From positions 30,185 to 94,184 of the forward strand of contig BCKL01000037.1 of the NCBI GenBank assembly GCA_001600635.1: a DNA stretch of 64,000 nucleotides, written 5' to 3'. This DNA is from Leucosporidium creatinivorum (taxonomy: Eukaryota; Basidiomycota; Microbotryomycetes; Leucosporidiales; Leucosporidiaceae). Shown piece after piece: positions 32,112 to 43,575 of this stretch (within the stretch, counting starts at the first letter, position 1; each line of letters starts with the position of its first letter). A model generated the notes under the pieces. The model saw only the letters and a program-made list of their open reading frames with translations, did no database searches and had not been told where the DNA came from. Both the position numbers and the translations under genes were made by a program.

Positions 32112-33652
32112 ATGGAGTCAGCAGAGAGCGTCGGACCCGCCGAGCGCGCCAAGTTGAGGAGGGCGAGGCCAGCAAGCAACAGTATACAGCCGAGCAGAGT
32201 TGGAGGTGAGAGGCAGCAGCAGGGCAGCGTTCGAGCCGGGACGAGCGGAGGGAAAGGGTGAGCGGGTCGCGGTGTGCGGTGAGATTGCGAGCTGAGTTTG
32301 TCTTAAGCTGCAGGAAGAGAGCGGTTTTGGATCTTACGTTGTCGTCGCCTGTATCGTCGTCGACTGTGCAGAACAGCAGGAAAAGTGAGCTTGATGGTTT
32401 GCGCCGACTGGCTGAGCTGACGCTGTTGAGCTGTAGAGAACGACTCTGGCTTTTACGAGGCGCGCGTCGCCAGTATAGACCTCAATGCGGAGGAAGAGGG
32501 CGCTTCATCCCCCATTGCAGCTGCTCTACCGGCTCCTCAAGCGCCTCCCACTCATCACCCTTTCGCCGAAGCTTGGTCCAAGGTGCTCGTTTCCCTCAAA
32601 ACGGGTCCCTCCGCGTACGCTGACACCTATAACAGGTCTTCCCGCGTTTGCCTCGTCACTCCGAGCGCTTCTCCTCCCCTCACGACCTGCTCTCCCACCT
32701 CGAAACGCCATTCACCGAGCGCGCCCTCCCCTCCCCAATGGCGCTGGAGATGGCCACCTCTGCGCACGAAGCGGTGCTCATCAAATTTCGACAAGCTAGC
32801 TGTGGATATGCGCTAGTAGCGGAGAGGGATGCGAGGTGGGACAGCGGGTGCGCTTGGGTGGTCAAGGGGGAGTGGAGCGAGTTGAGGCATGGGCATGCGC
32901 CGCCGGGGAAGAAGGTGGAGGATGAGGAGATGGTGGGAGTCGAGACGGAAGCCGTTGGCGATGGGACTGCGATGACGAAGGAGCAGCAGCAGCGCCGAGC
33001 ACTTCAAGAGGGAGCCGAGGAATCCACGACCGAGGCTCGAGCAGTTGCCGGCAAGCCCACCTCAACCTCCAAGCGCCCTCAGCTCAGCCTCATCACCAAC
33101 ACACGTCCTCTCGCCGCTCTCCGCCGTCACGCTTCCGACGACTTCGCCCTCCCCTCCTCTAAAACCGAACCCTTCGGCCCCTCATCCTCTCGCGCTCAAA
33201 GCTCGCCACCTTGCTTCGAGTTCTCTCCGATCGGTCAACAAGACACTCCAGCCACCCCCCTTACTATCTCGCTCGGCTTCTGCGGGAGCGCCACCCCTTC
33301 GACTCACGTCAAATTGGAGATGAGCCCCGAGCTGAGGGCGACCGAGCGGGGCGTCGACGTCGATATCGACATGAGGGAGGTCCAGAAGCTCGGTCCCCAA
33401 TCCGAAAGCATTATCGATACTCTCCTCGCCGCCCTACACCCGTCGCTCGCAGTCCTTTCACCCAAGTTGGAGCAGCTCGGCGTTCAGGATGAGGAGTCGC
33501 TTGTCGACCTCATGCTGCTGCAGGAATCGGAGTTGGATTGGCTGTTGAAGCCTCGACTTTTCGGCGTCGAGCAAGACGAGTACTGGGCGATAATGAAGCG
33601 AGAACTCGCGGGATTGAGGGAGGTTTGGCAGGCGGAGGAGATCGCCAAATGA
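32112..33652 (+). CDS. Family member G: single degenerate zinc domain, SAM-like C-terminus
   Basis: The start is MESAESVGPAERAKLRRARP at 32112, with short exons joined across introns at about 32208-32311 and 32389-32435. The single zinc-type domain (about 32640-32900) keeps FSSPHDLLSHLETPFTERA ... LIKFRQASCGYALVAERDAR ... CAWVVKGEWSELRHGHAP, but one cysteine pair is reduced, so metal binding is doubtful. A Pro/Ser-rich linker leads to the C-terminal segment IIDTLLAALHPSLAVLSPKL ... DEESLVDLMLLQESELDWLL ... EYWAIMKRELAGLREVW, the clearest SAM-like end in the window. It ends TGA at 33652. It is probably a family member that has lost one domain. Function unknown. Confidence 0.6.
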
Positions 33653-33864
33653 GGGCGCCGTTGTCGAGCTTGATGGCAGGAAATCTTGGAAAATGTACAG
33701 AGACGTTTTGAAGTGATCCGACTATAGCTGAGAGCCTCGCGAAGCTCAGAGCTGAACTCTCGATTTCCTCGCAAACCCCTTGACCGCCGAGTAACTCGTT
33801 CCGCAGGTTCGGCTCCTACGCTCACCTCGTCTGTTCGTTTCGCCTTCGCCAGCAGCAGACCAAG

Positions 33865-36040
33865 ATGGCTGGATCAGCTCCGATTGCCATGTGAGTGCTA
33901 CTACTCTTCTGCACTTCATCACCTGCCCACTAACGCGCTTGTTGAACGACTCGACAGCACTTCCCTGGCCTACTCGGCTCCCGTCACCGTCTCGGGCACA
34001 CCCATACCGCTGTACAACCCTGTTTTACGGCTAGCAGCCAACACCTCAACCTGCTAGATCGAAGCGCAACCGGGCCTCGAATTCCGCGTCGAATACAGCT
34101 CGCTCCGGCCAAAAGGACAGGTCGCTGCGACGGATATCGCTGTAGCGCTGGATGTAGATGGCGTGCGCCTGGGGATGTAGAGGATCGTGAGATGCTTTGA
34201 TGTGGATGTAGGGGATGGCCGGACAGCGAGGTTCGAGGGCCATCGGACGAGCTCGGTAAGTCGCGTCGTCGCGTGCTGTCGGTGGGAAGATCTGGCGAAG
34301 GCTGACAGCCGGCGCTCTGTAGACGACGATCCAACCATTCGTGTTCAAATCTTGGACCGCCGACAAGGGCGCTTCGGCCAAGGGAGGCAAGATCGAGCTC
34401 AAGTTCTACCGCGTCAAGATTGAGGGCGTCAACCTGCAGCCCAAGTTCATCGCAGCTTCGTCTTCTACTTCGTACGTGCTTGATAAGCCGCAGAAGCCCT
34501 CTGCGTCAGACGCTAACTTCGGCGCTCGCCTTCTCATTCGCAGGCTCGGTTCGGCGCGAGCAGCATCGCAAAAGGAGCACCTCAAGTACACCTGGATCGA
34601 CCATCGAGACTCTCCCTGCGAGACTATCGAGTTCTTGTATTTCTCCAAGGCTCAACTTGTGCTGAAGGGCCTTCTTCGTGCGTCGCTTTCGCTCGAGATT
34701 CAGCGCTCGCCGGCGCGAGCTAACCCGTACCCCCACAGCTTCAAAGAAGGAGCAGAAGCTCAAGAAGAAGGTCATCGCTTCGATGGAGAAGAGATTGAAG
34801 GATATCGAGCCTCCTGCTGTGGTCCAAGTCCCAACGAAGCCGACCTTTGCGCCGACTTTCGTTCGTGAGTAGAGCTGTGGGCAGGATCCGTCGCCCCAAG
34901 CTGACATAACTTTCTTTAACAGCCGCCTCTGCTCCGGACCCATCTCTCAGCGCCGCACCAGCCCCTTCACCTAATTTAGCGCCAGCTTCCTCGCCTTCAA
35001 CCGAGCCTATCGGCCCTCTTACTCGGGCCGAACGCACCGAAGCCACACCTGTAGTCGCTCCTCAGGCTACACCCGCAACACTGGTATCCTCAAGGCCCGA
35101 GCCACTCCCACGCTGGCTTCCTGCAGGCTGGAGAGCTATCGGTGAGTCGCCCGTCCTCTAAGTTCGGCGGCCGTGAGCTGACGTCTTTGCCTTCTCAGAT
35201 CCCTCGAGTCCTCAAGCGAAATCAGCGTGCTCAACCGCGATCGCTCCGCCAGTGCCAGCATCCTCACCATCGTCGGATCGGCTTCTCATCACCAAGGTCT
35301 CCACCGAGGAGAGGAGGAGAGAGAAGGCGCCCTCGCCTGCACCTCAGTTCAAGCCGAGGCTACCCCCAGGTGAGTCTGCTACTCGGTTTCTGGCTTGTTA
35401 GAGGCTGATCTCTTCCTCGCCCGCCTCCCGCAGCACTTCCCTTGCTCTCAGCGCCCACTGCTCCTCTCCCTACGCCCGCTCCTTCCCCGCCTGCAGCCTC
35501 GACAACCACCGGGCCCGCTCCGCATGTGGCTGTCGAGCACTCAGCATCGTCCACACCCCCACCCGTCACACAATCATTCCCAGCCGCCTCTTCCCATCAG
35601 TCTCTTCCCCAGCATCTCCGAAAGGACCCTCCCCGAGTCCGCCCCGACACTCCTCCTCGCCGAACGAGGACCACCGCTCGACTACCCATTGCTGGAACTA
35701 TCGAGCAGGATATCAAGCCTCAGCTTCTCGCTCTGGCCACCCCTCCCAAACCCTCTCGTCGAGCTCTCGCTTCCCTCGGCTCCAACGCTCCCTCGCCTCT
35801 CCGGCCTGGCGTTTCGCTCAAGCTGCACCATCACCTTGGACGCGATGCACCCAGGTGGAAGCCGAGAATGCTCGACTGAGGCTTGAGATCGCCGAGCTGG
35901 AGAACGCTAGATTGAAGCGTCGGCTGCACGAGTTGAGGGAGGAAGCCGACCGAGGCGCCGAGGGCAAGGAGAGTCAGGGGCAGAAGAGGAGGAAAGTGAA
36001 GGTGGAGAAGCGGGCGATGGAGGTACTTGTATTGGACTAG
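33865..36040 (+). CDS. DUF7918-type protein with C-terminal coiled coil; two in-frame TAG codons
   Basis: Basidiomycete-type DUF7918 protein of unknown function. Exon 1 is MAGSAPIAI; exon 2 carries TSLAYSAPVTVSG and, after a TAG at about 34056, IEAQPGLEFRVEYSSLRPKG and ATDIAVALDVDG, the family's most typical strand. A second in-frame TAG lies at about 34178, followed by RFEGHRTSS. Later exons give TIQPFVFKSWTA, GGKIELKFYRVKI, and YTWIDHRDSPCETIEFLYFS. A Pro/Ala/Ser-rich region follows, then a basic coiled-coil tail (VEAENARLRLEIAELENARL) reached by a probable 45-nt intron near 35810-35855. The two TAGs fall inside the conserved domain and no ordinary intron removes both. This is either a pseudogene or a draft-sequence error. 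The 3' end sits 109 bp from the next gene. Confidence 0.7.
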
Positions 36041-36148
36041 ACGTGGAGTAAATTATCATGCACCTTTTCAAAGCCGAGGTCTTGCTCAATGCGAACGGAC
36101 TTGGCCGTTTGGTCGCTCTCGCTCCTTCCTCGTCCTGCTCGTTCAACG

Positions 36149-38612
36149 ATGCCGACACCTTTCCAGGCGCTACACCACCCTTATACGCGCTACGGCGGGA
36201 TCTTCCTCTCCGTAATTCTGACCCTGCACCTTCTCGCCTCCTTCTCCTCGCCAAGCTACAGCTCAACCACCGCCGCCGCCCGCGCCAAGCTCGGATTCGG
36301 CGGAGATGAGATTGGGGCGTCGCATTACTACAAGGGTCAGAAGACACCAGCAGCAGGGTGGGAGCCTGTTGATTATGCTGCAGGGAATGAGCTGAGCAGC
36401 CTGGGGAATGGGACACGAGCGAATGCCGCCTTTGTCGTTTTGGCGAGGAACAGCGATTTGTGGGAGATTCTTTCTTCTATTCGAGGGATGGAAGGTGAGT
36501 TTCCCTTGGGGGTTCTGTATGGTATTCGAGCGGCTCGGGGGATGTTGACGCATCGCTTCCCCTTTAGATCGCTTCAATTCGCGCTACCACTATCCCTGGG
36601 TCTTCCTCAACGACGGTGAGCTACTCTCCTGCATACTCTGAGCACGCCGCTGCTCGCCCGGAATCTGTAGCTCACCCGTTGCGCCTCCAGAACCGTTCAA
36701 CGACGACTTCAAAGCCCGGACCTCGGCTCTCGCTTCGGGGCCCTGCTCTTACGGGCTGATTCCGACCGAGCATTGGCCACCAGGCAACGAAATGCCCAAG
36801 GATATCAACACGACTCGCGCGTGGGAGGTGGGTCTTCTCTGGGCCGTCTTCGGTTCGCCGAGCGGTTTCCGTCGTTCGCCGAGCGCCTTTCCTTTCGACC
36901 AGAGCTGACCTAAGGCTTCCTCATCTACGAAACAACTATCATTGAGAACCAACAGCTGATCAAGGAGATGGGCACCAAGAATATCCCATATGGCGGGTCG
37001 CTTCCCTACCGAAAGATGTGCCGTTACCAGTCCGGTGAGCTTTGCAGGCGATCTTGATTCGATATGAGCCCTGAGATCTTCGCAGAAGAGTTCTTGGGGG
37101 CTTGCATCGAGCCAAGAAGCGAGCTGGCGCGGCTCGGCGCTGATCCCTCCTCCCTCTCAGGCTTCTTCTGGCGCCATCCCCTGCTGGACGACTACGAGTT
37201 CTACTGGCGTGTAGAGTGAGTCCTAGTCCACTAATCTGAGCTACACCGAAGCTGAGTCTCCGTTCCAACAGGCCGAGCGTCAAGTTCTTGTGAGTCGTCC
37301 GCTCGGCGCTCGTGAGCCGTACTGACGCCCTCACTCGCAGCTGCGACATCGACTACGACCCGTTCATGTACATGAAGGAGAACAACAAGAAGTATACCTT
37401 CGTGATCAGCCTGTGAGCCCCCTTCCGCCCTCTTGACGGCCAGCTCGTCTACTCCAGGTCGGCGCCGAGCTGACCTCTTTCTCCCTGCACAGCTACGAGT
37501 ACGGCGAGACCATCAAGACATTGTGGGATACCACCAAGAGCGAGTCGACTTGCCGCTCCTCCCGCCCTCGACTAAGTGACTGACGCTCCTCGGTCTCTCG
37601 CCTCTCGCTCCTTTCCCTTCTCGCATCGCTGCTCTACCTACAGAGTTCATGGTCGCGCATCCCGAACACATGGCCGAGAATAATGCGCTCAAGTGGCTCT
37701 CTGATGACGGTGGAGAGACTTGTGAGTTCTATTCGAGCCCAGCTGAGCGCCTTCGCGCCGGCCGAGAGCCTCCGCGACGAGGTGAGTGACGCTGACCTTC
37801 CTTACCTTCTCCATTAACTTCATTAGACTCGAATTGCCATTACTGGTCGAATTTTGTCAGTGTAGCCCTTCTCCGCCCGCCCGAGCTCGTCTTGACCCTC
37901 TTTCGCCGAGCAGGAGATCGCCTCGCTCTCGCTCTGGCGGAGTCAAGCGTACCAGGATTATTTCCAGGCTCTCGAGGATGCTGGAGGATTCTTTTACGAG
38001 CGATGGGTAGGTTTCGATGGCCTACAGCTGACTCTTCGAGACGGGAGCTAACCTCGGCGATCCCCCTCCCTCACTTCTTCACAGGGCGATGCACCGGGTC
38101 AGCCATCTCGAATCATGTAGGATTCTCATTCGATGTACACTGACACCCCTTCGTTCTTCTCCCCACTCTTCCCTGACCCCACCGCCGCGTCTCGCGCTTT
38201 GTCGGCCACCGCCGCTCCCCTCCTCAGTCCATTCAATCGCGGCGGCTCTCTTCCTCCCCAAGGATCAGATCCACTTCGCAGATAAGATAGGCTACTATCA
38301 CAACCCATTCTCTCATAACCCGCTGAACGGCAAGAACTGCATCTCCGACCCCAAAGACGAGAACGCCTTCGGCGAGTTCATCTCCCTCGGCGCAGCTGGC
38401 GACCTCAGCTAACCTCGCTTCTCTCACAGAGTTCCACGGTACAGCCTCTCATACCAGAAATGTGTCCACACGTCGCTCCTAACCCTCTCTCCATCTTGCA
38501 GGCTACTCATGCACGCCGCGGTGGAAGGTAAGCGCTGCCTTCGCACTCGCCGAGCTGTATGAGCTGACCTCCTACCTTCCCCTCACAGCAAATCAACACC
38601 TTCTCCAACTAG
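36149..38612 (+). CDS. KTR/Kre2-family alpha-1,2-mannosyltransferase (GT15)
   Basis: Golgi type II enzyme adding alpha-1,2-mannose from GDP-mannose to O- and N-glycans. An N-terminal signal anchor ([18 protein letters not shown]) follows a short cytosolic tail. GT15 motifs appear in order across about thirteen exons: [153 protein letters not shown] and [15 protein letters not shown], then TAG. The catalytic-region YNxCHFWSNFEIA-type motif is intact. Two introns appear to be GC-AG: after TTK (about 37540) and after ENAF (about 38371); using them restores the family sequence exactly. No damage is seen. Confidence 0.95.
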
Positions 38613-39063
38613 TATGGTCTCTCAGATACCCTTCGCACTTCTCGACACTGTGCAAGAACGTTATACCCAGCTCAAACTAGCTCGGAGAGCGAGAGCCGAG
38701 CTCGGCGCTGGCTGCGAGACGGAACAGCAGCTCGAGAGGCTCGGGAGCTGCTCCAGTAAGTTTAGGGCGCTCTGAGAGCTAGTTATCGCACTCGACTGAT
38801 GTCGCCCAAAGTCGCTGCTCGGAGCTGGCGACCTGCTGGCTTAGACTGGCTCAGGGTAGCGCCGAGCTGAGAAAGAGCGAGAGGCTACAGCAGCTGCGCA
38901 GTGCAGCAGGAATCTCTCATCGTGAGGTTAGACTCGCGTAGCCGATTTCTGAGCTACACATTCTCGTCTCTCAGTATCCGCAGTGGCGACCACTTGACCA
39001 GCTCGAGCCCTCCCGCTCCTCTGCTTCCTGCCACACCTTGCTCGCTCGCTGGCTTCGACTCGT
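38613..39063. other. Spacer between mannosyltransferase and gene H
   Basis: No gene is recognised. The sequence is rich in GAGCTCGGCGCT-type words and has a CT-rich stretch before the ATG at 39064. An additional 5' exon of gene H cannot be excluded. Confidence 0.4.
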
Positions 39064-40786
39064 ATGGACTCGCCGACAGTGCTACAGCTTCCCAGCGTAG
39101 GTGATACCTACTACAGCCTACAGGAATTCAGGCTGTTAGTCTACAGAGCTGCTGGTGAGCCGTTTCAAAGCAGCGCTCGAGCCTTGCACAGCTGACCCCG
39201 TCTGTTGATTCGCAAGTCAACCAAAAAGTACGAGTGGAAGCTATTCGGCCTTCCATCAACAAGCTACCACTCTACTGCACTCTTCGACCTCGCACGAGAG
39301 AGCAGACTTGCCCTTTCGGCGCAAGAGCGGAGTGGAAGGGATCGAGCAACAAGGGCGTCTTCATCGTCGTCGAGAGTTGCTCGAAGCACTCGTGCGGGAT
39401 GGAGCAGGACGAGAAGGCCAAGCAGGCGGCGGAGCAGTACATTAAAGCGGAGCTGGAGAAGCTCGAGGCCTCGCTCGGCGGAGCGGGGATGAGGAAGCTG
39501 CCCGCTTTCGACGTCGCGACTCACAGAGGCTCGAACGGCGTCGACGCAGCACCATCCTTCGAAACCAGGAAGCTCTACGAAGAAGCGACGGCGACAGACG
39601 AAGACAGCCACTCGGATCAGAGCTCGGACGAAAGCGACACCCGCTCCAACGCCGAGACGTGCGCCGAGCCGCCCAAGAAGGTGCATCGCCTCGACAATGA
39701 CAGCTCGCTCAGCCCCGACAACGGCATCTCTGCCGCCCCTGCACCTTCTTCGACACTCATCCATCCTCACATGCGCTCGCTCGAAGATCAAGTTTATCGA
39801 CTGGCCAACGTGAGCGGTGCTCCTCGCTCCTCCTCGCGCTACAAATACTGACCTCCTCACTGCGCTCGTATCACAGCTTGTGCCTCTCGTATACCCCTCC
39901 CCGACGCAGTCTTTTCCGACCCACACCGACATCCGAGTCCACTGCCTCGCCGCCGCTTTCCAACTCGGCGCAACCCTCATCCTCCTCAAGAAGGGAGTTT
40001 CGGACAAGGATTTCAGAGCTGGTAAAGCTTTCTCCCTCCGCTGTGCTCGCGCCTGTTTTCGCGGAGCCAAGCGAGCAACGAGTGTGGCGTGTCCGGTCTA
40101 CCTCGCTTTCGGTCTCGGGGCCTATGGTCAATGGAGAGTCACCCGGTCGCACTTCGATCACAGTCATACACTGCAACCGCCGAGGCTCGAATGGCAAGAC
40201 GGGAACAAGAAGCGCCCTGAGAAGTGAGAAGGAAGCTCGCATGGAGAGGGTCGTTGCCCAAGCGCCGCCGAGTCCCGAGCCGCCCTTCGCCAGCTCCTCA
40301 GCCTTCGACTTCTCCATCGACGGCTCCCAGAAGGGCTTCTTTCCTCACCAACTCGCTCCTCCCATCGATGCGCTTCAGCGCTGTCCGCAAGCCTCGCCTC
40401 CACGCTCGACTTGCCTCCGTCGGTCGGCCACTTTCGCCTTCCCTATGCCCTCGCTCGCCCCTTCGCACACGCTCAGAGCTGAGGCAGTCACACGGATTGA
40501 CTTCCTCCCCACCCTTACCCTGTTCCTCACCTCCCTCACCAGCTCCCCCACCCTCTTCGCCTACGCCCCGTCCCTCCTCCAAGCCGGCCTCGACTCGACC
40601 GAGAAGCTCGTGTTCCTCCTCTCGCTCGAGGACGAGTCGGTGGATCGTTATGTCGGGGATCTGGGAGCCAGAGTGGGAATGGCAAAGATGCAGCAGGCGT
40701 TGCTGAGGAAGGCGGTGAAGGATGCGAAGAGGAGGGCGATGGTGAGGGAGGGTGAGAGCGAGGAGGCGGTCAAGATGGAGCTGTGA
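39064..40786 (+). CDS. Family member H: two zinc domains plus SAM-like C-terminus
   Basis: The start MDSPTVLQLPSVGDTYYSLQ at 39064 gives the front helix of zinc domain 1; a phase-1 intron joins it to VNQKVRVEAIRP ... LYCTLRPRTREQTCPFGARA ... GVFIVVESCSKHSCGM, where the usual final HxH is HSC. A charged coil (KAKQAAEQYIKAELEKLEA) and an acidic linker follow. Domain 2 (about 39890-40190) has SFPTHTDIRVHCLAAAFQLG, SLRCARACFRG, ACPVYLAFGLG and QWRVTRSHFDHSHTL. The C-terminal SAM-like segment lies in another frame that joins if a 48-nt intron (GTGAG...CCGAG) near 40225-40272 is used: FLPTLTLFLTSLTSSPTLFA ... LDSTEKLVFLLSLEDESVDR. A DNA-binding role is inferred. Confidence 0.62.
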
Positions 40787-41713
40787 GGAGTGACTGGGTG
40801 GCTCGGAAGCGGGATCAAAGCTTCGAGAATCTGATGGGATGTACTGGACGCTTTGAAGACCCTGCACCATCTGTCAAGACTCATCTCGACTGGTTGGCCG
40901 CTGGCGAAAGCTCGGCGCGGCTGAGAGCGGCAAGGCAAGCCTCTGCAAGCTCCGCAAGACCTGTCTCGGCTTCTGGATTCCATCTCGCTGTACGAAGTAT
41001 CTTTCAGATTCTGCTGTAGGATCTCAGCGAGCAACGAGCTGCCAGAACGGTGATCAGGGGCGCCGACCTGCTGCAGGGAGTCGCCGAGGGGAGTGCGAGC
41101 AGTAGCAGAAGCTCACAGAAGAGCTCAAGATCCCCTACCCAAGTCTGCAGAGTCCTGCACCTCATCACCCTTCATCACCGCTCGCTCGACCTCCCGCTCG
41201 TCGCGCCTCTCACTCCTTGTCTTCCTCCCTTTTCGTCTGCTCTGCTTCGACTCGTCTCTCGCTGCTCCGCGATACTTGCAACAGCTACAGGTGAGTACTA
41301 CTCCATCGCTCTACAGTTCTTGCTTTTGTTGACGCCCGCTTCTGCTTTCAAACAGCTCTCGAACGGACCGCGTCGCTCTCTCGCTTCGCTACAGCTCGTC
41401 AGCTACTCGACAGCTCTCGTACAGGCTCCAAGAAGCTACTGGACAACTAAGCTACCCCTTTCTGCTACCGCCATCCCTCTCTCTCGTTGAGCTGCTGCTT
41501 AGAGCGTCGACGCGACCTGAGGTCCGTAAGTTCGGCGGTTGAAGGTGCGCAGGAGTCGCGTCAGACCAGCTTAGCTAACTTCTGATGACCTGCAGAAGCC
41601 CTTCCTGCCCTGCCACCGCTTTTCCTCGACCTTTCCCAACCTCTACACCTCCACCGAGCTTCGCCCACTCCCTCCCGCGCTCGCCCTCACTCCCTTTCGC
41701 CATCTCGTCGCCC
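40787..41713. other. Leader region of the BTB-like gene
   Basis: No domain-bearing exon is found. Plausible spliced 5' leader pieces are seen: CAGCTACAG|GTGAGTAC at about 41290 with a 3' site CAAACAG near 41356, and a 3' site CCTGCAG near 41595. An open frame at 41050-41490 has no recognisable content. Confidence 0.4.
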
Positions 41714-43048
41714 ATGGCCGTCACTTGCACTACGTCGGAATTTCACTCCAAGACTTGGAAGCTGTCGTCGTCGTTTGAAGCAGACCTAAGGAAGGCGGCC
41801 GAGGTCGACCTTGAGACAGAGATATCGCTCGACTTACCTGGAAGATGGGCTCTTTACGGCGCACGGGAAGTTGACAAGCCGTCCAGCGTTATCTTCGGCG
41901 TTCACTGGCGCGGTACCGCACTCGGATGCATAGGCTCGGCCGGCTCGACGCTCAAGTACCGCCTTCACGCCGAACGCTCTCAGCACAGTACGATCATCGT
42001 GAACAGCGTCGACAAGGATGGGGCGTGGCCGTACCTTGTGTCGGGAAGGACGGTAGACTTACGCGTCACGGAAAAGCGCCTTCTCGAACACCACGTCCCC
42101 CTCGACACCCAGAGGGCGTGGCGCCTTGAGGTGGAGATCAGCACCGCCGACGCTCGTTTGCTCGAGCGGGCCAAAGTCTCTGAAGCTGCCGCGCATGTCA
42201 ACTGTGAGCTGTGCAACTTCTTCCGCCCCAAGTACGAGCTGACCGCTCCTGCCTCGGACCAGCTACCGTGGACTGTCTCGTGACGAACGACATCCGCCTC
42301 TACTTCCCGAAGACGGAGCTCGAGCTGTGGACGATCTCCCAATTGCTTCGCACGTCTCCCTTCTTCACCACTCTCTTCGATTCGTCGTTTGCAGAAGCCT
42401 CGTTGACTCGGAAGCGCAGGAGGACCAAGTCGGGATCCTCTCCCGAGATGGTCAACGTTGGTCAAGACGATGTCGCATTCGAGGACTCGGACGACGAAGC
42501 CGATGACATCTACATCGAACAGGGCCGGTCTTTCGCCGATCCTGGCGAGGCCGACTACCGCGAGATTCGAATCTCTGCGACGGCGTACGCGACCTACCGG
42601 CCCTCCTCATGTGGCTCAGCACGTCGCACATCGACTTTGCTCCGCTCGCCTCGTCCTTCAAGGTTGGCAACACGGCAGGTTCGATTCCAAATGAACGACG
42701 TACAGCTCTGGATGACTTCCATGAGTGTCAGCCCCGACTTCCCGTCCCCGTCTCGCCGAAATCCGTCTACCGCCTCGCCCACATCCTCGACCTACCCGCC
42801 CTCCAATCACTTGCCCTTGCGGCGTACAAACTACAGCTCAGCATGAACACCATTGCCCATGAACTCTTTTCGGACGTCTCCGCGACCTACGACGAGCTTG
42901 GTTCGCCGCTCTCGACAGGGCAGGCGAGGACTTTGCCTTCCTCAAAACAAGCGAGGCAATGAAGGAGGTGGTTGAGTTGATGAAGGATGATGATGGACTC
43001 AGGGATAGATTTGCCAGGGGGATGGCTGAGCTTTTGACGCGGGAGTGA
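41714..43048 (+). CDS. MATH/BTB-like protein with frame breaks
   Basis: The start is MAVTCTTSEFHSKTWKLSSS at 41714. The N-terminal half (ISLDLPGRWALYGARE, VIFGVHWRG, YLVSGRTVDLRVTEKRLLEH) resembles the MATH-like part of basidiomycete BTB proteins. After an intron near 42208-42268 comes a BTB domain: TVDCLVTNDIRLYFP, LWTISQLLRTSPFFTTLFDS, then YREIRISATAYATYR. The continuation ALLMWLSTSHIDFAPLASSF lies one base out of frame near 42599, and the C-terminal helices FLKTSEAMKEVVELMKDD ... RDRFARGMAELLTRE are again shifted near 42915. BTB domains usually dimerise or recruit Cul3. The two slips suggest a recent pseudogene or base-loss errors in the draft; a normal intron does not repair either. Confidence 0.68.
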
Positions 43049-43575
43049 TTCGCAGTGCTCGGCGAGGGTAAGTTGTGCTTCGAGTCCCTAGCGCGGAGTG
43101 TCCCCTAACGTCTCTCAACTCTTCGCAGAGACCATCTGCTGTACTACTGTGCTAGCTTTGCTCGCAAGACCCCTTCGTCCGCCCGTCGAGTCGTCATCAG
43201 CGAGCGCCGAGGCCGAGAAAGCTTCGAGCCGGGCGAGAGTCGAGTCGAGAGCTCGCGAGCTCAGCGGTCCGGCTTTCACATGCTCTCACGAGCCATCGTG
43301 CTTCTTTCTGGCCCAACATACTCGTTTACAGGCTCATCGAGCGGAGAAGAGCAGGGCGAATGGCTTCGGCGATGCCAACCAAGACCCTCGCTCGCGATCT
43401 GAACCGCCAAACAGGGTAAATTCCGTGCACACTACATCCCTGCAGCTAGCCACCACCTCAAGTCTCGGTTCGAGGCTCACCTCGAAACTCAGCAGTGACG
43501 TTCTTGATCCGAAAAGGCGCGAATCGCGGCAGGCTCTCCCTTTCACCACACCTCACCTCGTTTCTGCACCTCATC
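43049..43575. other. Spacer before LTN1
   Basis: No gene is recognised. An open frame upstream of the LTN1 ATG continues in frame into it, but the conserved-looking Lys/Ser-rich start at 43576 is preferred. Intron-like GT...CAG pairs in 43070-43130 may belong to untranslated exons. Confidence 0.4.
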
